Positions 43,778 through 52,628 of a stretch of DNA of 64,000 nt are shown here, one piece after another (the stretch's first letter is position 1; each line of letters begins with the position of its first letter). Made by a program: the position numbers and the translations under genes. This stretch comes from Desulfobacterium sp. (GTDB lineage: Bacteria > Desulfobacterota > Desulfobacteria > Desulfobacterales > Desulfobacteraceae): contig JAQYWC010000076.1 in assembly GCA_030145245.1 (NCBI GenBank), forward strand, positions 62,001 to 126,000, given 5' to 3'. The notes below the pieces were generated by a model. The model saw nothing but the letters and a program-made list of their open reading frames with translations, searched no databases and was not told the origin of the DNA.

Positions 43778-46700
43778 TCAGGGCCGGGAAAGGATCGCCC
43801 GGGCGACGGCCTTAATATCAAAGGCAATGGCAAGCAGGACCGGCACCAGGACCAGGGTGATGGCGGTGGCGAATATCTCCCCCCAGGCCAGGGACACCGC
43901 GGCCGGGATCAGGTACTGGGCCTGCTCCGAGGTTTCCGATAAAAGGGGGATGAGCCCGCACACCGTGGTGGCCGTGGTTAGGAAGATGGCCCGGAACCGG
44001 CTGGTGCCCGATGCCACCAGGGCCTCGTCAGGGGAAATGCCCGAATCCACAAGGCGGCTGAACCGTGTCACCATCACCAGGCTGTCGTTGACCACGATGC
44101 CGGCAAGGGCAAGCATACCAAAGAACGACAGCAGGCTCAGGGGCACTTGGGCGATGAGGTGACCGGCAACGGCACCGGCGAATCCAAAGGGGATCACCCC
44201 CATGATGATCAACGGCTTCCAATAGGATTTCAGGGGCACAGCCAGCAGGGCGTAGATCAGGAGCAGGATGAGTAACAGGGCCCTGACAAGCCCCTTTTTC
44301 ATGGTGTTGGTCTCTTCCAGCTCCCCTTCCCCCCCGAGGGAGAGGTCCGGGTAACTGCGGTTGAGCGTTTCCATCACGGGGGTGAGCCCTTCAAACACCT
44401 GTTCAGGGGTGATTCGGGTTTTATCCAGGGACGCCGCAACGGACACGGACCGTGCCCCGTTGATCCGGGAAATATGGGAAACGGCGTATTGGGGAACCAG
44501 GTCGGCCACGCTTTCCAGGGGCACATCTCCCCCCTGGCCGGTCCGAATGGAGGTCTTTCCCAGCTCGCTGAGGGTATCCCGCTGGCCCGGGGCCAGCCGC
44601 AGGACCGTCTTCACCCCATCGCCTTTCCGCTGGAACCGGTCCGCCTCAAGCCCCCCGAACTGGTCCCCTAACTGGGCGGCAATCTCCTGGGGGGTGAGCC
44701 CCAGGTGCCTGGCCCGATCCTTCACCTCAATCCGCACCTCGGGATTGCCCGGCTTGAGGCCGTCATGGATATCAAACACCCCGGGCAGTCCTTCAAGATG
44801 CGCCGTGATCCGGGCCACGGCATGGGCAAGCGCCTGCTCGTCCCGGGACCGGACCTCCAGGGAAAACCCGCCCCCCATTTCGTAGGACCCGCTGAAGGTG
44901 AGCCGGGCCGCCCCCTCCACCGTGCCCACCCGTTGCCGCCAGCGGTCCACCAGCTCAAGGGTGGATATAACCCGCTCATCCTGGGGCATAAGCTCGCCAT
45001 AGATCTGGGCGCCTTCACTTCCGGTCACCGAGGCCATGATCCGCCGTAACGGCGCCTTAAGAGTGCGGGTCTCCTCCATGAGTTCCCGGTTGAGGGCTTC
45101 CGCCTCGGCCTGGATAAAAAGCACCTTTTCCTTCAGCAGCCTGGGGGAGCTCCCCTGGTTCATCTCCAGGTTAACCGTGATCATATCCCCTGGAATGGAT
45201 GGAAAAAACACGGTTTTCACACTCCCCGACGCCACAAGCCAGCCCCCGGCCGAGGCAAGGGCGACAAAAATCACCAGGGCGGTGTAGCGATGGGACAGGG
45301 CCTGCTTCAGCACCGGCAGGTAGACCCGGCGGTTAAAGGTATCAAGAAGGCCGGACATCATGGCCTGGAACCGCTTCCACGGGGTCGGGGCTTGGGAAGA
45401 GCCTCCGGGATCGTCCAGGGTGATTGCGGCCAGGTGGGCCGGCAGCACAAGCTTACTCTCCAGCAGGGAAAAGAGCAGGGTCACCATGATCACCCCGGAA
45501 AAACCGGCCAGGATCTTCCCCAGCTCGTTCTTCATCAGCATGAGTGGATAAAAGGCGGCAATGGTGGTCATCACCCCAAACACGGTGGCCGTGGACACCC
45601 GGGAGACGCCCTTGACCGTACCCTCAACGGGATCGCTTGAGCCCCTTCTCTCCTCAAAAATGCTCTCCCCCACCACCACGGCATCGTCCACCAGGATACC
45701 CAGCACGATGATGAAGCCAAAGGTGGTGATATCGTTCAGGGAATAATCAAGGAACCGCTGGTTCATCATCATGAGGGCGCCGGCAATGCAGAAGGGGATC
45801 CCCGCCGCCACCCAGAAGGCGAGCCTGAAGCTCAGGAACACCGCAAGGATGCCCCAGACGATCAACAGCCCCTGCCAGGCATTGCTGGACAAAAGCGTGA
45901 GCCGCTGGTTCATGTAGGTGCTCATGTCCGCCCAGATGTCCAGGCGGATGGTGTCGGGCAACTCCTTTGAAAGCTGGTCCACCACCCCGTGGGCCGCTGC
46001 GCTCACATCCATGAGCCGCCCCTTGTTGCCCGTGTAGACAACGAACCCTAAAGATAGTTTTCCCTGGTACAGGGAGATGAAATCGTCATCTTCAAAACCG
46101 TCCACAACGGTAACCACATCCTTTAACATGATCCGGGCACCGTCCCTTTCGCAGACCAGGGGAATCCTGAGCAGCGCCTCCACGGAACGGGCCTGTTGGC
46201 CCACCCGTATCATGATGGTGCCGTCATCGCTCTTGAGGTTGCCGGAACGGTAGGTAAAGGAATTCTGTTTGAACACCTCCATGATGTCGGCCATGGTCAG
46301 CCCCAGGGCCCGGAGCCGCTCCCGCACGACCTCCAGGCGGATCTCCGGCGTTTTCTCGCCATAGGCTTCCACCTTGGATATCTTGGGGTGCCTGAGGAGC
46401 GCCGCCTTGACCCTTTTACCCGCCTGCTGGAGGCTCTTTTCGCCGGCATCCCCATACACCTGGACGATCAGGGCATGGTCCTTGAACTCGTTCAGGGTGA
46501 TCACGGGCTTTTCCGACCGTTCCACCAGGCTTGGGATGCCATCCACCCGGGTCTTCACATCCGACATGAGCCGCATCATATCATGGTCAACGGTCTTCTC
46601 CACCGTGACCTGGCTGAAATCCTCATAGGAAACCGAGGAGATCTCCTTGATGCCGGCCACCCCCGCAAGGGCGTTCTCCACCCACTGGGTCACCCCCTCA

Positions 46701-46882
46701 TCCACCTCCCGGGCGCTTGTCCCGGGACTGGAGATCTCAATGATCAGGCTGTTGGGGGGGATGGACGGGAACCCCTCGATGCTCAGGGTGGATAGGGAAA
46801 CCAGCCCCCCGGCCAGGACCAGGAGCACCACCAGGTTGGCCGCAACCGGATTGTTCACAAACCACCGGGTCAATCCTTCCAT
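43778..46882 (-). CDS. RND-family efflux permease, second system
   Basis: 1034 residues, HAE-class pump, with the first helix NNPVAANLVVLLVLAGGLVSL and the TM4 relay LGILVDDAVVVGESI. It is only moderately similar to the pump at 183-3326. Its start overlaps the adaptor gene by 13 bases. It is last of a four-gene unit: DUF2860 protein, TolC-like channel, adaptor, pump. Substrates are unknown; the divergent two-component pair is the likely regulator. Confidence 0.93.
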   Translation of the reverse strand: MEGLTRWFVNNPVAANLVVLLVLAGGLVSLSTLSIEGFPSIPPNSLIIEISSPGTSAREVDEGVTQWVENALAGVAGIKEISSVSYEDFSQVTVEKTVDHDMMRLMSDVKTRVDGIPSLVERSEKPVITLNEFKDHALIVQVYGDAGEKSLQQAGKRVKAALLRHPKISKVEAYGEKTPEIRLEVVRERLRALGLTMADIMEVFKQNSFTYRSGNLKSDDGTIMIRVGQQARSVEALLRIPLVCERDGARIMLKDVVTVVDGFEDDDFISLYQGKLSLGFVVYTGNKGRLMDVSAAAHGVVDQLSKELPDTIRLDIWADMSTYMNQRLTLLSSNAWQGLLIVWGILAVFLSFRLAFWVAAGIPFCIAGALMMMNQRFLDYSLNDITTFGFIIVLGILVDDAVVVGESIFEERRGSSDPVEGTVKGVSRVSTATVFGVMTTIAAFYPLMLMKNELGKILAGFSGVIMVTLLFSLLESKLVLPAHLAAITLDDPGGSSQAPTPWKRFQAMMSGLLDTFNRRVYLPVLKQALSHRYTALVIFVALASAGGWLVASGSVKTVFFPSIPGDMITVNLEMNQGSSPRLLKEKVLFIQAEAEALNRELMEETRTLKAPLRRIMASVTGSEGAQIYGELMPQDERVISTLELVDRWRQRVGTVEGAARLTFSGSYEMGGGFSLEVRSRDEQALAHAVARITAHLEGLPGVFDIHDGLKPGNPEVRIEVKDRARHLGLTPQEIAAQLGDQFGGLEADRFQRKGDGVKTVLRLAPGQRDTLSELGKTSIRTGQGGDVPLESVADLVPQYAVSHISRINGARSVSVAASLDKTRITPEQVFEGLTPVMETLNRSYPDLSLGGEGELEETNTMKKGLVRALLLILLLIYALLAVPLKSYWKPLIIMGVIPFGFAGAVAGHLIAQVPLSLLSFFGMLALAGIVVNDSLVMVTRFSRLVDSGISPDEALVASGTSRFRAIFLTTATTVCGLIPLLSETSEQAQYLIPAAVSLAWGEIFATAITLVLVPVLLAIAFDIKAVARAILSRP

Positions 46883-48015
46883 GGCGCCCCCGCTTCCGTG
46901 ACCGGATTCACTTTTTCCTTTGCGATAAAGCCCGCCAGGGGATGCCTGACCATGCGAAAGCGCGACGATGGGTCATCCGGCGGCGGCACAACAATGCTCC
47001 CCTCCCAGTAGAACAGGGGACGGCAGGAAAAGGAAGCGAGCCGGTCCTCCCCGTCCACGTACCAGATGGTGTTGTCCCGGGTCCTGACGCCCTCGGGCAG
47101 GCGAAGAACGTTTTTCAGGGTACGGCCGGTCAGGCAGACATCCACGAACATCCCCGGCAGGATTCCTCCCGCCCGGGCCGGGACCTCCACAAAATAAGCC
47201 CTTAAGCGGGTCTTCTCCTCAAGATAACCCGCCCGTCTTACAAGGCGTCCCTCCCATTGCTTCCCTCCCCGTGTGATTTTCACCGGCTTTTCCAGGAAAT
47301 CCTCCCCCATCATCCGCTCCTCCTCCTCCCCCAGAAAGACCTTCACCTCCAGGCGGTCAACGCTGTTGATAACGGCGATATCATCACCGGCAAACAGGGA
47401 ATCCCCCCGGCTGATGTGCCGGGAGACGATCACCCCGTTGAAAGGGGCCATGACAATGGTGGCGGCAAGATCCCCCTCCGCCTTTAACAGGGCGGATTTT
47501 GCGGCAGCAACCTCGGCCCTTGCCGCCTTAAGCTGGGGTTCCCGGAAGACGAGTCCGGACCCGGGTCCGCCTTTTATGCCCGAGCGTTCCCACCCGGCAA
47601 CGGCCTGGGAACACTCCTGCATCTCCTTGATCAGGGCAAGCTCGGCAATGGCCACCCGTGTCCTTGCTTCATCCCTTGCGGCCACATAATCCACATCATC
47701 GATCTTCATCAGCACCTCGCCCCCGGCCACCCGGGCCCCGGGCTGGAACCGGTCAGACACCTTAACGATCCTGCCGGAGACCCGGGAGCGCACCCGTGCG
47801 GTCCACACCGGGGTGACCTGGCCAAAGGCCTGAATCCGGGCCGTCTCGTCGGAAACCGTCACCCCCAGCACAGTGACCGGCCTCAGCACCCGCTTGTCCG
47901 GTTCAACCACCGGGTTATCATCCTTGATTCCGGCAAAAAGAAAGGTCACGGCACCTGCACAGAGAACCGTGACTCCAACAAACACCAACAGTTTTTTAAT
48001 GGTCGCTTTTTTCAT
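46870..48015 (-). CDS. RND efflux membrane-fusion protein, second system
   Basis: 381-residue adaptor with an N-terminal membrane anchor (about 8-29), lipoyl half FGQVTPVWTARVRSRVSGRI, a long helical hairpin and the second lipoyl half (ATIVMAPFNGVIVSRHI). It overlaps the channel gene by four bases at its start and the pump gene by 13 at its end, so the three are coupled. Confidence 0.92.
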   Translation of the reverse strand: MKKATIKKLLVFVGVTVLCAGAVTFLFAGIKDDNPVVEPDKRVLRPVTVLGVTVSDETARIQAFGQVTPVWTARVRSRVSGRIVKVSDRFQPGARVAGGEVLMKIDDVDYVAARDEARTRVAIAELALIKEMQECSQAVAGWERSGIKGGPGSGLVFREPQLKAARAEVAAAKSALLKAEGDLAATIVMAPFNGVIVSRHISRGDSLFAGDDIAVINSVDRLEVKVFLGEEEERMMGEDFLEKPVKITRGGKQWEGRLVRRAGYLEEKTRLRAYFVEVPARAGGILPGMFVDVCLTGRTLKNVLRLPEGVRTRDNTIWYVDGEDRLASFSCRPLFYWEGSIVVPPPDDPSSRFRMVRHPLAGFIAKEKVNPVTEAGAPWKD

Positions 48016-49373
48016 TGTACAGAACTCACTCCCATGCCCAAGGCCTTGGCCATCTCAATCCGGTTGACAAACCTTGCCGTCCGGATCGCAACCAGACGCT
48101 TTCTCACCATAAGCGCCTCGTCGTTCGCCTGGTTCAGTTCCAGGATGGACGCAAGACCAGAGATATATCGTTGATAAAAATAGCGGCTGTTCTGTTCCGC
48201 CTGTTCCAGGGCCTTTGCAAGATGCACCGCCTGCACCCCAAGGGCCCGCTCCCGGCCAAAGGCGTTCTCCGCCTCTTTCATGGCCAGAAGCACATTCTGG
48301 CAATACTGGTCCACCAGGGCCTTTTCCTTTTCCGCCATGGCTTCATACCTGGCCCTGAGGCTGTTACCGTTGAAAACTGGCTGGAGGATGGACACGGACG
48401 TACCCCACAGGGTGTCTGCCGCCCCCAGACTGCCCAGACGGGAGTGGGACTTGAACAGGTCTGCCGACAGGGTGATCCCAGGCAGCATCGCTTTTTTTTC
48501 GGCAGCCGTCACCAGGTGGGCCGCCTCGATCCTGGCGATCAGAGCCCTGATATCTGGCCTGTTTTCAAGGACCTCGCCAGGCACCCTTGCTGGGGGCAGC
48601 GCCATCATCGGCAGTTCCCGGGGGAAATCCAGGGACGCGTCCGGGTACCTGCCCACCAGGATCTCCAGGGCCCTTGCGATCTCAGCGTACCCGCACCGCT
48701 CCTCCACAAGCTCCGCCCTTGCCTGCTCCATGGTGGAACGGACGGCGGCAAGATCGTTCAGGTTCCCCAATCCCTGCTGATACCGCTCAAGCACCGTGGC
48801 TTCGCTCTTTTGATGGATCTCGATCCGGTTTTCCTGGAGGGCGATCCGCTGTCTTGCGGAAGCACCCTCGATCCAGAGCTTGAGCACCCCGGCCCCAAGT
48901 GAGTCCATGGCTGCCCTGTAATCCGCTTCAGACGCCCGGTAATCCGCGCCCCCGGCATCGTAAAGATCCTTGAGCCGTCCCCAGAGATCAATCTCCCAGC
49001 TTACCGTGCCGGCAAGCTTAAACAAACTCCCCGGGCCACGGCCCTCCCCCTGGTTATTCCTGGCAAGATCCAATCCCGTGGAGACCGTGGGAAGCCGCCT
49101 TGCCCTGGGGCCTGTAAGCAGCAGCCTGGATGCGGCAAGGCTCTGGGCCGCGGCCCTGAGATCATGGTTTTGGTTCAGCCCTTCCTGGACCAGGGCCCTT
49201 GCCCGGGGATCGTCCACAAGATCGAGCAGGGTGGCAGTGACTGCCAGATGCGTCTTGACGGTTTCATCGCTCCAGCTTTGGGGAACAGCCTCCCGGGGCA
49301 ACCGAACCGGTTCATGGGAAACGCAGCCGGCCAGCACCATGGTAAAGGCAATAAATATTAGAAAAATTTTCAT
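48012..49373 (-). CDS. TolC/OprM-like outer-membrane efflux lipoprotein, second system
   Basis: 453 residues. ATG 49373 is chosen because it gives a proper lipoprotein signal (MKIFLIFIAFTMVLAGC, Cys17); the reading frame is open further upstream inside the neighbouring gene and that part is rejected. Two OEP repeats rich in Ala/Arg/Glu helices follow (GLDLLQ-type loops, ALMVRKRLVAIRTARFVNRI near the end). It starts seven bases after the DUF2860 gene stop. It would pair with the adaptor and pump encoded just downstream. Confidence 0.9.
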   Translation of the reverse strand: MKIFLIFIAFTMVLAGCVSHEPVRLPREAVPQSWSDETVKTHLAVTATLLDLVDDPRARALVQEGLNQNHDLRAAAQSLAASRLLLTGPRARRLPTVSTGLDLARNNQGEGRGPGSLFKLAGTVSWEIDLWGRLKDLYDAGGADYRASEADYRAAMDSLGAGVLKLWIEGASARQRIALQENRIEIHQKSEATVLERYQQGLGNLNDLAAVRSTMEQARAELVEERCGYAEIARALEILVGRYPDASLDFPRELPMMALPPARVPGEVLENRPDIRALIARIEAAHLVTAAEKKAMLPGITLSADLFKSHSRLGSLGAADTLWGTSVSILQPVFNGNSLRARYEAMAEKEKALVDQYCQNVLLAMKEAENAFGRERALGVQAVHLAKALEQAEQNSRYFYQRYISGLASILELNQANDEALMVRKRLVAIRTARFVNRIEMAKALGMGVSSVQ

Positions 49374-49380
49374 TGAATTA

Positions 49381-50349
49381 TCAGAAGCTGTAGCCGATGG
49401 CCATGCCAGTTGTGGTCTCATCGGAATCAAAGAACTTGATGTTGGCATCCACCCGGGTGTGGGAGGCAAACACCGAAACAAAGTAATTTTCCATGCCAAA
49501 GGGCTCATGCAGGGTGTAGTTGGTGCCGATGAAGTACTCTTTCTCGTCCCGGGTCCGGTTGAAATCCGGGTGGGCCCTGTCATAGTTCCGCTTGCCTGCC
49601 CCAACCGTGGTCTCAAGGGACCAGCCCTCCATGTCGAGCATGTGGGAGAGTCCCAGGTGCCAACCGGTATAACTGTTGCTCCTGCCCTCCATGTCACCGA
49701 TGACGCAGGCGAGATTTCCAGCCACGCTGTTCTTCTCTCCCGTGAAGAGGAGCGATCCCACCTCCAGGGTATGGACATTGCCGTCCCGCTGAAGATCCTT
49801 GTGCCGGATGCATGCAAGGTCATTATCCACATCAACGTTGGTAAGCGTGTACCCCACCATAAACGGAGTCTTCATAATATCCTCCCAGGCGACGCTGAAC
49901 TCCATGACCCTCATGTCCGTCTTCTGCCGGGCCGTTCCCGTCACATAGGGATCCTTCCACACCTCCTCCTTGCCCCATCCGCCACTGAAGGAAAACCGTC
50001 CCAGGCCCTCCGTCTCCTGGGCCAGAGTGATGCCGGGCATGGCATCCATGACCCAGATGCTCACCTCGGTCCCGGTTTCATCAAACCGGTAGCCGATCTC
50101 CCCCATGATCATCGCCTGGAACCCGGAATCGCTCTTGTCACTGTCATTAAGGGAGGTCAGGATTTTCCTGTCACGGGTGTCCGTACTCAACAGCCCCGGC
50201 TTTCCTGTCTGGTAGATCCCCCCCACCATAATGATACCGAACATGCCGCCCCGATCCAGTTCCTCCTGGGCCTGGACAAAGGTTGAGGTAAAAGCTATGG
50301 CAAAGAGGGAAGCAACAATGGTGATGAGAAATGCTAACATTTGTTTCAT
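49381..50349 (-). CDS. DUF2860-like outer-membrane beta-barrel protein
   Basis: 322 residues with a signal peptide ending about FVQA-QEE (residue 27). The mature protein is rich in alternating hydrophobic strands and ends in an aromatic residue (YSF), as outer-membrane barrels do. The N-terminal sequence GGMFGIIMVGGIY and the overall pattern recall DUF2860 of Vibrio; that match is from memory. ATG 50349 has CAGGAG eight bases upstream. First gene of the RND operon, an unusual fourth envelope component; function unknown. Confidence 0.7.
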   Translation of the reverse strand: MKQMLAFLITIVASLFAIAFTSTFVQAQEELDRGGMFGIIMVGGIYQTGKPGLLSTDTRDRKILTSLNDSDKSDSGFQAMIMGEIGYRFDETGTEVSIWVMDAMPGITLAQETEGLGRFSFSGGWGKEEVWKDPYVTGTARQKTDMRVMEFSVAWEDIMKTPFMVGYTLTNVDVDNDLACIRHKDLQRDGNVHTLEVGSLLFTGEKNSVAGNLACVIGDMEGRSNSYTGWHLGLSHMLDMEGWSLETTVGAGKRNYDRAHPDFNRTRDEKEYFIGTNYTLHEPFGMENYFVSVFASHTRVDANIKFFDSDETTTGMAIGYSF

Positions 50350-50465
50350 GGCAAACGCTCCTGATAAAATTGCGGTGAAAGCCCGTGAAGCCCGGTCTGG
50401 CTCCACCCTGCCAAAGGAGGCTACCAGGAACGAAAACAAAGGTCTGTTGAACTTGTGTAGCGCCG

Positions 50466-50530
50466 TGTAAAAAAGTGTAACAAAACCGCTGAAACAAGCG
50501 CTGCCCATTACAAATTGATACATTTTTACA
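50466..50530. promoter_or_regulatory. TTACA/TGTAA half-site clusters between the RND operon and the two-component genes
   Basis: TGTAA occurs at 50466-50470 and 50476-50480, ten bases apart. On the other strand sense, TTACA occurs at 50508-50512 and 50526-50530 with ATACA at 50518-50522. Direct repeats with about one helical turn are the usual target of OmpR/PhoB-class regulators, and E. coli RstA boxes include a TACA/TTACA core. The two clusters are inverted relative to each other, suiting control of both divergent units. Confidence 0.5.
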
Positions 50531-50600
50531 GTGGCCGGAACACAGGGGCTGTGGTATCTTTTCCAGGAATGAACAACCATTGATTTCACACGGAGTTTCC

Positions 50601-51323
50601 ATGGATCAGGACAACAAAACAATTCTTCTGGTGGAGGACGACATCCGCCTGGCTGACCTTGTCAGCGAGTACCTCGCAGCGCAGGGCTTTACCATTAATG
50701 TGGAGCTCCGGGGGGACACGGCCGTGTCGCGCATCATCAACGAACAGCCCGACATGGTGCTCCTGGATCTCATGCTGCCGGGCAAGGACGGGCTCTCCGT
50801 GTGCCGGGACGTCAGAAACGACTACCCGGGCCCCATCCTCATTCTCACGGCCAAGGAGGATGACATGGACCAGGTGGCAGGCCTTGAGCTGGGTGCGGAC
50901 GATTATGTCAAGAAGCCTGTTGAGCCAAGGGTACTCCTGGCAAGGATCCGGGCGGTTTTCCGAAGGGCCGACAGAAGCGTGAACCCGCCCGCCAGGGAGG
51001 CCGCAAAACAGGAGAAGTTACGCTTCGGCACCCTTACGATAGACTTTACCGCCAGGGAGGTCGTTATGAACGGCCGGCAGATCGAGCTCTCCACCACGGA
51101 GTTTGACCTGTTGTGGCTGCTGGCATCCAACAGCGGCAAGGTGCTGGACCGGGACCATATCTACAAAACCCTCAAGGGCATCGAGTATGACGGCCTGGAC
51201 AGGTCCATGGACGTTGCCGTGTCCCGGCTGCGAAAAAAGCTTGAGGACGATCCCCACAAACCCTTTCGCATAAAGACCGTGTGGGGAAGCGGGTATCTCT
51301 TTGTGGAAACGGCCTGGAGTTAG
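50601..51323 (+). CDS. OmpR/RstA-like response regulator
   Basis: 240 residues: receiver with D13-D14, phospho-acceptor D56 (DMVLLDLMLPGKDG), KKPVEPRVL, and a C-terminal winged helix (TTEFDLLWLLASNSGKVLDR, then VWGSGYLFVE). ATG 50601 follows GGAG at proper distance; in-frame ATG 50580 lacks one. It is paired with the kinase six bases downstream and divergent from the DUF2860-RND operon, its probable target. Confidence 0.92.
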   Translation: MDQDNKTILLVEDDIRLADLVSEYLAAQGFTINVELRGDTAVSRIINEQPDMVLLDLMLPGKDGLSVCRDVRNDYPGPILILTAKEDDMDQVAGLELGADDYVKKPVEPRVLLARIRAVFRRADRSVNPPAREAAKQEKLRFGTLTIDFTAREVVMNGRQIELSTTEFDLLWLLASNSGKVLDRDHIYKTLKGIEYDGLDRSMDVAVSRLRKKLEDDPHKPFRIKTVWGSGYLFVETAWS

Positions 51324-51329
51324 AACCCA

Positions 51330-52628
51330 ATGAAACGGATCTTCATCACCCTCTATATCCTCTTTATCATAGCCTTCATCGGCATCCTCTTCGGGGTGTT
51401 GCCCTTGCTGGAGACCGTGTACCGGGATGCCTACGTCATCCAGGGCAGGGAGGAGATAAAAGGGACCTTCAGCCTTGTGATGGAACGCCTGGAAGGCTTG
51501 ACGCCCACAGACCAGCAACGGGAGATCCACCGTCTCCAGCCCAGGTTCGGCTACCCCCTGGGTCTTATGACCCTGGACCAGGCAGAGGTGCCCGAAGAGG
51601 ACCTGGAAGCGTTCAAAAACGGGGTCATTGTTCCGGGAGGGGAAGACGACGATCTGGCCATCCAGCGCATCGGCACCACCGACTGGGCCCTCCACATGAA
51701 CCCGTTCATCGATGATGAGCTTGACACCCGGGCCACCCGGCTCTTTTTAGGTCTCTGCATGTTTTTGATGGCCCTGCCCGCCCTGGTCTGGTCCTTTTTT
51801 CTCCAAAGGGACCTTAACCGGATCGGCAAGGCCAGCAGAGCCTTTGGCCAGGGCGACCACTCGGCAAGGGTGAGGCTCTCCCGTTTCTCCGCCATGGCCT
51901 TTATCGGAAACGCCTTTAACCAGATGGCCCAACGGACCGAGGGGCTGATCAGCTCCCAGAAGGATCTTGCCAACAGCGTCTCCCACGAGATACGCACCCC
52001 GCTTTCAAGGATAAAGTTCAGCCTGGAGATGATGGCAGGCACAACCCCGGCAAGAAGGGACTATCCTGCTGAGATTGCCAAGGATGTGGAAGAGATCGAG
52101 TCCCTGGTGGATGAGATGCTCACCTATGCACGGTTTGGCCGGGAACCTGTAAAAAAGGGGGAGTTGCCGCAACAGGAGATCCTCTCCTGGCTGTTCACCG
52201 TGGTGGATCTTGAGCGGCAAAACATGGCTCCGGGCAAGACCCTGAAGCTTGTTCCCCTTCCGGACAAGAATACGCTCATCACGGAATTCGAGCCGCGCTA
52301 TCTGGAGTGGGTGATACGGAACCTGGTTCGCAACGCCCTTCGCCATGCAACAGAGTGCATCGAGGTGGTTATCGAAGAGAAAGGGAAAAACCTTGCCATC
52401 CATGTGGACGACGACGGCCCGGGCATCCTGGAGGAGAAACGCGGGTCGGTGTTCAAACCATTCATGCGGCTCGACCAGAGCCGCAACCGCAAATCCGGGG
52501 GCTACGGCCTGGGCCTTGCCATCGCCCAACGGATCACCCTCTGGCACCGGGGCCGGCTTAAAATCACCCGGTCGCCCCTCAAGGGGGCGCGGTTCACCCT
52601 GGTTTTACCCCTGACCGGGTCGGGTTAA
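51330..52628 (+). CDS. RstB-like sensor histidine kinase
   Basis: 432 residues. First helix at about 5-25, periplasmic domain of about 110 residues, second helix (about 140-160), HAMP, HisKA (SVSHEIRTPLSRIKFSLEMM) and HATPase with RNLVRNALRHA, DDDGPGILEEKRGSVFKPF and GGYGLGLAIAQRI. Overall length and sequence recall E. coli RstB. Its stop shares TTAA with the convergent gltA stop. Confidence 0.9.
   Translation: MKRIFITLYILFIIAFIGILFGVLPLLETVYRDAYVIQGREEIKGTFSLVMERLEGLTPTDQQREIHRLQPRFGYPLGLMTLDQAEVPEEDLEAFKNGVIVPGGEDDDLAIQRIGTTDWALHMNPFIDDELDTRATRLFLGLCMFLMALPALVWSFFLQRDLNRIGKASRAFGQGDHSARVRLSRFSAMAFIGNAFNQMAQRTEGLISSQKDLANSVSHEIRTPLSRIKFSLEMMAGTTPARRDYPAEIAKDVEEIESLVDEMLTYARFGREPVKKGELPQQEILSWLFTVVDLERQNMAPGKTLKLVPLPDKNTLITEFEPRYLEWVIRNLVRNALRHATECIEVVIEEKGKNLAIHVDDDGPGILEEKRGSVFKPFMRLDQSRNRKSGGYGLGLAIAQRITLWHRGRLKITRSPLKGARFTLVLPLTGSG

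Noticed and set aside
49374-49835. 154-codon N-terminal extension of the second TolC-like gene
   Set aside because: It lies inside the DUF2860 gene in another frame; a lipoprotein signal begins exactly at ATG 49373.
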